Shown here one piece after another: positions 50,601 through 62,600 of a stretch of 64,000 nucleotides of DNA. The DNA lies in NCBI GenBank assembly GCA_003508835.1, contig PUFA01000077.1:6338001-6402000 (forward strand), given 5' to 3'. Origin of the DNA: Eonycteris spelaea (Eukaryota > Chordata > Mammalia > Chiroptera > Pteropodidae). Below the pieces are notes generated by a model, which had not been told where the DNA came from, searched no databases, and saw nothing but the letters and a program-made list of their open reading frames with translations. The first letter of the stretch is position 1, and each line of letters begins with the position of its first letter. The position numbers and the translations under genes were made by a program.

Positions 50601-53600
50601 GCAGGTAAAATTATTTAATGATATGATGACAGTGTTTTAAAAATCTACACATGGGTAGATCATGGACTATTTAATATACTTAAGTTCCTATTCTGAGTTA
50701 CTTTCTGCATATGCATGTTAAATTTGGTAAATAACTTTATGTGTGTCTTTATGGTCTTGTACTACATAACAGTGTGAGGGACCACTTGTATGACAGTGAT
50801 CCCATAAGATTATAAGGGAACTGAAAAATTCCTATGGCCTAATGACAGGTATAGCTTTCCTAAGGTGATCAAGGCACAATGAATGACAGTTTTGTGCTGG
50901 TTTAGGTCCAGATAGTACTGCCATCAGCTGGAAATGCCTGGGCACTCATCGGGCACCAGTGAGCTTCTCACAGACCTCTCCCCTCTCTAAACCAGTTTTA
51001 CTGCTGGACCTATCCTTGGTGGCTCTGATTACATTGCAAATGCCCTTCAGCAATAACCATTAGGAAACTGAAGAAATAAAGGTTTTTACTTGTAGGCCCT
51101 GGAATGTACCAGGCATGCCAGAGGGCATGCAGCAAGGTCAAGAAAAAAAAAACATGTAGGCCAAATTCTCTGTCATGGAAATCAAGATCTTTAGAACGAA
51201 AGAAGGAGCAAGCCAGGAGCCATAGGTGGGGAGGGGACCTGGCACTTTACCTAGTCTTGTGGCTGGCAATGTGTTTATTTGCGATAACCTCGGATGCCTA
51301 AGTCAGTTACTTGCCTTACAACATGAAAAGCCGAAGGTAAGGCTTACACTACAAACCTATCGTGCTGCCAGCTCTATAAAGTATACCACATAGGTCATAC
51401 CATCTAGGTTTGCGTAAGTGCTCTGTGATGTTCACACAAAAAAGAAATCGCCTGTCACGTTTCTCGAAATGTATCCCTGTCTTTAAGTGTTGCATGTCTG
51501 TAAAGGATTGTAGACTGTTGTTGCTCAAGGAATTTTCTTATTTTAAATTAGACAAAATTAAAGAATAAGGAGTCAAGCATTTTAAGTTAAGGTTGCTACC
51601 TGGATTTGTGCTACTATCAGCACCTTAGAGATTTAGAAAAAATGGTTCTGATTTCAGAACGTATTCAGTCTTTCAATTATTCATAATTTTAAAATTTTGC
51701 TGATTATGGTTAAAGTGTCTGATGCAACTGTGATAACTCTAAGAATGTAAAACAATTTTTTATTTTCCTTTCCAGCTTGCAAATGTCCTTGAGATAGACT
51801 TATCCCTGGTGAAGGTAGGTATTTTTACACTCTTATAATGTAATTACTGAATGGATTTTTTTTATATAGGTTTTTGTCTTATAAGCTACTGGGAAACAGA
51901 GGTGGTGAGATTCTCATTAGCAGTCATAGGAAGTGTGCGTAGTAAAGGGGTGCTTACAAGATAGGAAAGAGCAAGGTAAAGGCCTTCAGTCAGGATTGCA
52001 CCCCACAGAGGGAAAGGGAGCGCTCGCACTTGTGTGCAGAGCTGGAAGCAGGCTGGTGGGTGTCTCGTCACGAGGTCAGTTAAAGCAGCACGCGCTGCTC
52101 TGCCCGGGCGAGCCCTCCGGAGGGCCAGGCAGAGAACTGGAAGCATTCCTCTCCCACGATGTGAGGACGTTAGGGGAAGAGTCTGCCTACTGAAAATGGC
52201 TTTTTCTACTTATGGGCTGAAAATGTTTGAGGATCGCTATAGGCATACTCTATAATATTTTATCTCTACAAAGATTCTGATGTCTCGTTTATTTTAATTG
52301 CTCATTTCCCTTATATTCCTTGCAGAATGCTGTTTCCATGTATTGCCGATTGGGCTTTGCCCATAAGAAGGGACAAGTAATAAATTTGGATCAACTCCAT
52401 TCGTCATGGAGGAATGTTCCATCCATAAACAGATTAAAGTAAGTCATTTATTTATTATGAGCTTTTAGACTTTTCCTTTTGAAAAAAACTCATTTCACAC
52501 AGAAAAATTGTACTTATTCACTCTGTCATTTGAAGTGAACCCTATATAATAGTGGTTTTTTTATCTTGTATGTGATGAATTTTTGTTAGAATCTGATGAA
52601 AACTAAGAACCTTCTCCCTAAAAAAAAAAGCATTTACAACATTACGTAACTTTAAAGCATTCTTGAATCCCTGACGCCTGGCCAGGTCTTGGTTAAGAAC
52701 CCTTGCTGCATGTGGCTACATCTCGGTTTCAGGCTTGACTGTGACTGTTACATCCATACAAACTATGACTGTATGGATGGTTATAATTTAAGTGCTGATT
52801 TCAGTAGCTGCCTTCATATAAGATCATTTATATCGTTTCTAAAAAGTGAATGATTTCTTTATGAATAGGAGTACTTTAGATCCACAAAAGATGCTCCTGT
52901 CATGGGATGGTGGGGAAAGCAGGAGTCCTGTACAAGAAGCTTCGTCGGCTACTGACACTGATACAAACAGTCAAGAAGATCCAGGTCAGCACTTACTCAG
53001 TTCAATTTGGGGTTTCTCTGTAGATGTGGCCTGTGTCTTAATATACACTCATAGAGTGAACTTCTTAGACTTATAGTTTTGTTCTAGATTTCATTCATTC
53101 AGCATGCAGCCTTTGAGTACTTACCAATATGTCGGGCACTGTGCTACGGCTTAAGGGTATGGAATTGACAAGATTATGGTACCTTCTTTCGTAGGTAGGT
53201 AGTGGTAGGGAGAGAGGAGGCAGCATAATCACAAAAACCACAACAGTGTGAGAAGTGTTACAGTGCTTGTGGGGAGCAAAGAGGAAGAGCCCCTTTATTG
53301 CCCAGAGAAGTTCAGGAAGCCTTCATGGAGACGCTGATATTTGGGCTAAGAGAACGAGCTTGCTAGCTGGTGAGTGAGGGGAGGCCATAACATAGGCCGA
53401 GCAAAGGGAGGCAAAGCGTAGTGGCGCTGCCACGGTTTTATGTTAAGTGGGCAGAGGAGCACAGAGTGGTTCTCACTCCAGGTGGCCAGGTGACTTGTCC
53501 GAAGAGGTTAGGCTAGTTACACTTACTGATCTGACAGTTATCAAGTCTTGGTTTATAATTGGTTTTTAAGGATTTACTTACAAATGTGAGTGCCTTAAAA

Positions 53601-56600
53601 ATTTTTTAAACTTTCTCTGTTTAGAGATGGGTAGGACTTGGGGCCTGTTATGGTGACACCGTTGCTTTTGTTACTTCCTGGTTATTTAATAAAGCCAAAA
53701 TGAAATACTTTCTCATTCTAAATAATAAGTGAAAAATTATTTTTCATTTACTTGATTTTAAAGTATGATTTTCTTTTTTCAGCTGACACAGCCAGTGTAA
53801 ACAGTTTGAGTTTGTCTACAGGATATACAAAGCGTATTGCATTCCTATTTGACTCAACTCTCACTGCCTTTTTAATGATGGGAAATCTTTCACCAGTAAG
53901 TCAAATTAGGTACTAGATTTATTCCTGAAAGCACAACTCGTTTTGTTTTATATATTCCTTAGGGAATATTATAACTTTTTAGTGAGGACTACTTTTGTAG
54001 TTAGAAGATTAGCCCCTTCCCAACTTACCCTTAGGTTTAAATATATTGAAAAGTGTAATATAAATGTAAGATGCTATGTTTAGCATAAAAAGGGAAAACT
54101 AGAACTTAAATGACTTGTATAGATGTTAAGATACATTTTAATTTTTTTGTTTTTGTTTCTTTATTGCAGAACTTGAAAAGCCATGCAGTCACAATGTTTG
54201 AAGTTGGCAAACTCTCAGATGAGTCTCTGGACAGCTTTCTTATAGAACTAGAAAAGGTAGTCTAGATTGCTTATTATTGGATGTCAGGACATCTGGAACC
54301 TTTTCTTGATAAAACATCAGTTACTGATTATGTAGATTTTTGGTATATTCTTATTTGTTCCTACATTATTCCTCATATGAATACTGTGGCAGTCATTTAG
54401 ACTTAAACATATTGAGTGGATGAGTGAATTTCGAGATTTTAAAAATGATTTGTCTATCTCCTCTAATTCAGCATAATTGGATGTAATGAAGAAATGGGGT
54501 ATAGAAATCTCAATTAATTTTTTAAACTGCATTTTTCTAAAACAGCCTTCAATTTTTATTTTATATTTTTTGGCATGACTCTAAGATCCCCATTTAAACA
54601 GTTTTATTAAACGTTTTTGTTCCACCTATCTTAAATCTGGAACAGTGTCCCTGAGTATCATATTTATATGTCCATCCTCACGATCCCTTTAGCATCTTGA
54701 AGACTTGAGCCATAGGTGCTCTTAACCACCTTTTCCCCGTGATGGCAGCCCTTGTCTCTTAACTCTGATTGCCCATTTGGTGTTTTTCACCAAAAAATTT
54801 CCCTGGATATTTTATTCTGTTTGCTTTTTATGCAAATGGTTTATGTGCCTAATCTCTTCTTTGACTTTGGTACCTTTTATGCTTTAATGATGAACTCTTG
54901 TGTATTAAATGCTGTTTAGAGAATTTTTTGATGATTTTGTAATTTCTTTATATCTTAAAAAAACTTACCCTAACATTTTTTCATTTTTCATTTTTTAGGG
55001 TAGAAATATATTTGAGATCTTTTTTTATTAATTGGTCGCTTTCACTTTTAAATTTCCATTATTTCCTTAATACTTTTAATATCTTAACTCCATTTCTTAT
55101 TTGTATCATCTTTTGCCAATAATTTTTTTATTATGTTCTGACACTTTTTTTCTTTTTAGCAAACTTTAAGTTCTGTTTTCCTGATTTTTATTTTTCTCAC
55201 CTCAGCTAGTCTTTTATCAAATACAGCAAGTTGGAAGGTCACTTTTACTCTTTATATATCTCTATTTTTTTTAACCACATAGTTATTCTTAAGAGAGCCA
55301 TTTAGTCTGAAGTTGTTTTTAAAAATAGTTTCTTAGCTATTTTTTAAGAAGCCTCATCCCGATTAAATGTAATTGATCTTATTAATTTAATGCTGAACTA
55401 TTTTAGTTACTTCCCCTTTTAGACCTGTCCTTCCATTTTCTGTGTTGTGTCTGGGATGTCTGTTTTTGTATATTAAACAGGTGACTGACTCAGGGTCAGA
55501 AGACTATGATTAAAAGTAAGTCCAGTAAAGTCAGGGGTTTTGTTCATTACTCTATCCTTACATCCTGGACAGATTATAGTATGTAATAGGGACTCAGTGA
55601 ATCCTTGTTGGATGAATTTAAGCTGTATGTTCAGCTGTGATTAACAGCTATGTTGACTCAAACTACATTTTCTCTTGCAACCAGTGGTACAAAGTCGTGA
55701 GCAGGTTGATGAAAATTAGAGGCATAATTGGTAACAGTGGATTGAAGTAATTTCTGGATGAAGCAGAATATAGATCTGAGAGTTTTTAAGCACCCCATTT
55801 GAATCATACATGGGATGTATAACATAATGGTATGATTTAGCATTATTTGGTTATTAAAATTGTTTTACTTGGGGTAATTTCTACCATCTTCAAGGATGTA
55901 GTCAAATGGAAACTCAGCTGAGATTGAAGTTAATATTTGTGCCATATTGCCTGGGCAAATTTTGGATTTACTGATTTTTAATATTTTAATAACTACTGTA
56001 TGGTTATATATTAGGATGAATGGCATGATTATGGTATTTGCTGCAAATTTATTTTCTCTTGGTTTAGGTTCAGAGCACTGGTGAAGGAGAAGCACAGAGA
56101 TATTTTGACCATGCACTTACTCTGAGAAACACCATACTGTTTCTTCGTCATAATAAAGATCTAGTTGCACAAACTGCACAACCAGAGCAACCCAATCATG
56201 GTATGATAAATATACTTGATTTTGAAGACATGATCCTATGGAACTCCTTTCTAAGAAATTAAACAGGTCATGCTCACTTATTTGACTATCACTTATTTAA
56301 TGCATTTTCTGTAGACAGCATATCAGATTTCTAACTAGAGGCTTGTTTTGTGAATTTCATTGCTTGTCAACTGTTTCTTACCTTATTTTACTTTTTTTCC
56401 TCTCTTACGTGCCACTGACATTTATAATATTTAAATCTGATAAAAGGTTGGAGTGTTAATATGTTTCAGTAACTAGATGGAATTGTGAATAGGCATCAGT
56501 CGAGAGGGGTGAACAGATGCCAAAATTTAGTTACTTGAGAAAGCATAAAATCTCAAGAATGATATATTCCATTGAATAAGAATAAACAAGAGCTTCCTAT

Positions 56601-59600
56601 TCACATGCCACTGAAATAGTTACTAAAATATTTTACTATATTAAGAAATAAAAAGAGTAAAAGGAAGTAGTAGCAATTTTAATCTTTGGTGAACTCCAGT
56701 GTGGTTATTTCCTTAGTGCGCACACTCACTTTTGTGGTAGATAAGAATGGGAACACTTTAAACACTTAAAATGTATTGCATGCTGAGCAGATTCATGCTT
56801 TATGGACCAGCAGCCCAGGGCACATGTTTCTAAGTGAGGAACTCCTGTTCCTCTAATAAATTCAGAACTTGGCTCTGATGCTTTGTAGCGATTGCTAATT
56901 GGGGGAGGGAAGGACACAGCTTTCCCATTTAGGCTTTCGCAATTGCCAGTGCCCTGGAGTGGCTGGCACTGGAGAGGAAGAAAGGTAAAGCACACACTGT
57001 TTTAGAAGTAAAAGGTAGCCTAGGGAGATCCCAGTAGACAGTTATCCTTTTAGATCAGAGAATGAAGATTATTAGCTTTAAACGTCTTCTTAGAGATCCT
57101 TTAGGACATTGGATACTGATAACAGAGATAATCTACATTTAAAAATTTTTTTAAATCTAAAGGTAAATATCAGTATTTTGCCTTAGACATTTTTGTTTCC
57201 CATTGTCAGTCTTTCATTTCTTGTGTGTGCTTGGTCATGATTCAGGTTTCCCTCTGGATCTCCTGCGCTGCGAAAGCCTCCTCGGTTTGGACCCTGCGAC
57301 TTGCAGCAGAGTTCTAAACAAAAATTACACGCTGCTCGTCTCCATGGCTCCCCTCACCAATGAGATTCGGCCTGTCAGCAGCTGCACTCCTCAGGTAAAG
57401 ACCCACGTGGAGGGCGGCTGGTGCTGTGATTTTCTTTCTCCTTGGGGCACTTGAAGAAGTTTACCAGTTTTATTGTGTTGATTCTCAATTTGCAGATACG
57501 AAATATAAAATTGTTGTTGTAATGTGTTATGTTCAATTTGTGAGATATGATTGGTACATTTTGTTTATGTATCATCTTGTGACTTATGACACAGTAGATT
57601 AAAATCTTCATGAATGCAGTATTTTAAAGATAGCATTTTTGGATGCCCTAAGGAGGAAGCCTGGATTGCCTTGAGGGATAAAATCAATTTAATTAGGAAA
57701 AATAAAATGTTTTAGAAGTGGGGCTATGGTGCTAAATAAATTGAAAAGACTGTATTTTTTAAAATTGTGAAAATGACTTCTGGTTTTGTATTTTGAAAAT
57801 AAATCAGTTGCGTCGACTTGTATACTTAGCAAGGACATGGTAGCCTGTGCCATTTTCAGAGTGGGGATTATGTTGCTCTTTTTTAGTATTACCTCTTGCC
57901 TGGTTTCCTAGATGCGCAGGTTTAATGCTGTAGAAGAAAGGAAGGGCTTCTTGTACAGGGTTGATATTGTTGTCTGTGCTGATCTAGCTGCCTCAGGGAG
58001 CATACCTTCCCCCCAGATTTGCCCTCTGTTTGGCAGGAGTGCATTTACCAGCCTTTTAAATAATTCATTGTGTGCTCCCTCCAATTCCACCCCACCACAC
58101 ACTTCCTTTATTCTTTAACAGAACCACTAGGCATAGTAGGAATTCATGAACTGTAAGTGAATGGAAAGATAGCCCCTTTTGTGAGACATAGTATGTGATT
58201 AATAATAATAATAATGAACACTGTGATGTGAATCTTATGTTATATGCCAGGTACTATTTTAAACTTTTCTTGAACAACCCTACAACATCCCTATGAGGTA
58301 GAGATTTTATTGGCACCTTACAAAAGAGCAAAAACGAGGCACAGAGAGCTTAAGTAACACTCATAAGGTGATATTGCTGAAGGGATGAATCCAGTATTCC
58401 AACCTTGGTGGGCTGTTTCACAGTCCGTTCTCTTAATTATGATGATAGTATGTTCTTTCTCAGTTCCAATGTAAAACTGATATGGAGCATTTAAAATTTA
58501 TTTTTATAAGCTAATAGTGGTTAACATTTAGATGAAGCATTGGCTATTTATAGAACTGTACTTGGTCACTTAGGAAACTTGGCTTCCTTAGATGAGTATT
58601 CCAACTTTACCTTACCTGTTTTATGATTACAGCATATTGGACCAGCTATCCCAGAAGTCAGTTCTGTGTGGTTTAAACTGTACATCTACCATATCACTGG
58701 ACAGGGACCACCATCTCTTTTACTGTCCAAAGGTACAAGACTTCGCAAACTGCCAGAGATATTCCAGGTATGTTGTGTCAGGTCTCTCTGTTCGTATAAT
58801 TATTTTTGAGGAGAGTAGAAATGGTAAGCAGTATTATGGGTAATTTTCTCAATTTATTTTGTTTTTTTTCTAAATTTCATCTCATCTTTTATTCATTTCT
58901 TCCCCGTAGGGTTATGATCGATTACTGATAACATCTTGGGGTCATGATCCTGGAGTGGTTCCTACGTCAAATGTGCTCACGATGTTGAATGATGCTTTAA
59001 CACATTCCGCGGTTTTGATTCAGGTACAGTTACTCTATTTAAAACAATCAGTTTTGGATTTTCATTTTATTTGTTTGTTTGTTTATTATTTCCTTTTTTA
59101 TACTTTATTTAAATGTATTTATTTACTTTATGGTGACATTGGTTAATGAAATCCACTAAGTTTCAGCTGTACACTTTAACAGTAAGATATATATATATTT
59201 ACACTGTGTTCACCTCCCATAGTTAGATTTCTTTTTGTCACCACATATTTGACCCACTTTACCCCATGTAACTCCCTCTTCCCCCGCCCCCCATCCCAGT
59301 AACCACTAGTCTATTGTCCATGTGAATTTTCATTGTAAAGGTCATAATTTGTCTAACTTTCTGCGGAGTTGCAGTCAGATGTCAGTAATTTGAAATTTGG
59401 AAGGCCGAAACATGAGGAGTCAGATCTGGGTTTAGTCCGGGCCCTTGTCTGGCAGCTTTTGAGTTCTGGCTTTACCTGTGCTCTCTGTGTGACCGTATTT
59501 TTTTATTTTTTTTACTTTTAGGAATAGCTTTATTTAGATATAATTCACATAGCATACAATTAATCAATTTAAATTGTACAATTTAGTGGTTTTCAGTATA

Positions 59601-62600
59601 GTTACAGAGCTCTACAGCTGTCACCACACTCAATTTTAGAGCGTTTTCATCACTTCAGAAAGAAATCCAGCGCCTTTAGTTCTTAGTGCCCTTCCTCCCC
59701 ACCCCCTCAGCCCGAAGCAACACTCATCTACTTGCTGTCTCTCTAGAATGTCTATTCTGGGAATTTTATATCCATGGAATTATACAGTATGTGGTCTTTT
59801 GTGACTGGCCTCTGTTACTTAGGAGAATGTTTTTAAGCTTCATCATGTTGTAGCATGTATCAGCACCGCATCCCATTTTATAGCCAAAGAGTCCCTAGTA
59901 TGAATGTACCACGTTTTATCTATCTGTCCATTGTTGATGGACATTTGAGTTGTTTCCACCTTTTGGCTGTTGTGATTAGTAATCACTGTTGCAAACATTT
60001 GTATATAGGTTTTTGTGTTTTAATCTTGGGCATATGGCTAGGAGTGGAAATACTAGGTCATTTGGTAACTCTGTGTTTAATTATTTGAGGAACTTCCAGG
60101 CTGTTACCAAAGTGGCCACACCATTTTACATTCCTACCAGCACTTGGTATTAGACGACTTTTTAAAAAAATTATAACTACTCTAGTGGGTGTGAAGGTGT
60201 AATCTCACTATGGTTTCGATTTGTATTTTCCTGATGACTGATGATGTTGAGTCTCTTTTCATGTGCCTCTTTAGCTATGTGTCATTTTGGAGATACTCCT
60301 CTTATATTTAGGTCATATCTACTGTGTAATAAAAAAATAATAACAGTAACAGCTAATGGTGAGGTGAGCAATTTATAGCTGTGGGATTGTTGAGGGAGTG
60401 AAATGAGAGTGCACGTGTGAAGTGTGCAGCACACTTTCTGGCACATGATAGGTTCTTAGTAAAGACTTCATTAATTTATTCAATTAACAATTGTATGTGC
60501 CATGTTCCCTGTTAATTAATGTAGATATACAAATAAGACATGTTCCTGCCTTCAGGGAACTTAAGTCTGGTGGGAAGAGTTGCTCAACAGTCAGGTCCAG
60601 GTTTTTGCTCAGTGTTGAATAGAGTCATATACAGTGCGGGCATTAAAGACAAGTCCAGCCTTGGGGCAAGGAGAAAGGCTCAGGGGCAACTCCTTAGAGA
60701 AAACAAGGCTCGGCTGAGTTATAAAAGGATGATTTAGGAGTGAGCCATTCTAGGCAGATGGGTCAACATAAATAAATCTCTGGACAGAGACTTTTTTCTT
60801 TTGCTTCATGGCTATTTGCATGGTGTCTAGGACAGTGCTTGGCTCACAGTAGTTGTTCAGTGAGTGTTTTGCCTGTAGGTGGGCCCTGGAGTGTGGTGTG
60901 CCTTAACTGTCCTGCTTAGGCTCTACCCTGTAGATTGGTGGCAGCCTGTAAAGGGTGCTGGGCAGGGGGTTGTCATGATCTGTCGTGTTACGGGAAGATC
61001 AGCCTGGTGACTGCGTTGAGAATGGTTGAGTGGGGAAGATACCTGAAGCAAGAGGATCAATCAGGGTTCAGTGTAGGAGTCCAGGTAAGAGATGAGGACC
61101 GCTTAGATCGGGGAAGTGATCATAAGAAATGAAGAGAAGAAACAGATTTAAGAATTATTACAAATATAAAATTAACAGAATTGATCAAATGTTTGCAAAA
61201 GGATATGGGAAGAGGAAAAGAATGATTCCTGGAAGGTGTGGGAATGGTGACATCACTACTTGAGAGAATACTGGAGGAACAGCCAGTTTATGGGGGCAGA
61301 TGACGTGTTGTGTTGTGGGCACGTTGAGTACAAAGGTGTCTATGTGCCATTTGGGTGGTAGAGATATCTAGTAGGTAATCAAAAAATATCTTGAAAGTCA
61401 AATGGAGGTTGAACAGGAGAGACTGACTTGAGTGTCAGCATCAGCATGTGATGGTAGTTGAAACCATGAGAGAGGGAGGTGCATTAGCCCCCAGAGAAAG
61501 CATGGAGTAGGGGTAGTGGTAGGAGAGATAATGTACTAGAAAGGGTTAGACATGGACTTGAGTCAACTGCCTAAGTTCAAATCTTGAATCTACCACTTAC
61601 TGGTAATCTTGGGCATTCGGAACTTCATTGACCTCACCTGCAAACTGGAGATAATAAAAGTTGCTATCCTTATAAGGTTGCTGAAAAGAATGACTGAGAT
61701 GGATAATCTACATAGAATGCTTAGTCCAGTGTTTAGCACATAAGATCTCAAAATACATCCGTGTTGTAGTGGAGGTAGAAGAGAGAGGGAGAGAGATTTA
61801 GAGTGTTTGTTAAGGAGTTTTACTAAAAAGAATACCTCCTTCATTAAATTCTCTGGAAAAAAAATCACCTTCTGGAACTTAAAACAACAAAGTTAAGATT
61901 TTGATTAAAACTGTACTTTTATCGTAACCATCTTGGTTAGGGCTTAAATCATAAATGCCTCAATGGAATAGAAGTGGATGTCAGAATATATTCAAGTTGT
62001 TATATGAACCAACTAAATGACTGATTTTTCTCTGAAACTTTTCTTTTATATCAGTATCTTGAATTTGAATGATATATAAATCTCTATTAAAAGAAAAAAA
62101 ATGGATTGATCCCCAATGTTAACTTAATTTCTATTATAATGAAACTACATGTGAATATATAATTCCTCATGCTTATTTTTCTTATACAACTCTTAAACCA
62201 AAACAAATTTAGGGATTAAATAAACAAATTTTTAACTAAATTCAAATGAACACATGAATGTAATGGGTGAAACTAAAGTATTATTTGTAACATAGGAATA
62301 GGGTTTATACTCAGGTTTTATATTTAATTTTTGAGTTGATAGCGTATTCGCATGATTCAAAAATGAATCGCTAATAAAAGAAGCACGGGAAAGTATCACT
62401 GCTCTTCAGACATCCTCTACCCAGTTCCCACTCCGTCTCTCTCCAAATCAAATAACCACATTTATTAGTTCCTGCTGTACCCTCTGGAGTTTCTTTACTT
62501 GCATTCGTGCAGTTACACACTGACACGCCCCATGCTTTTTCCACTTAGCAATGGAGATTTTCCATCTCAGTTCGAAGAGAGCTTCCTCTTTCTCATTTGC

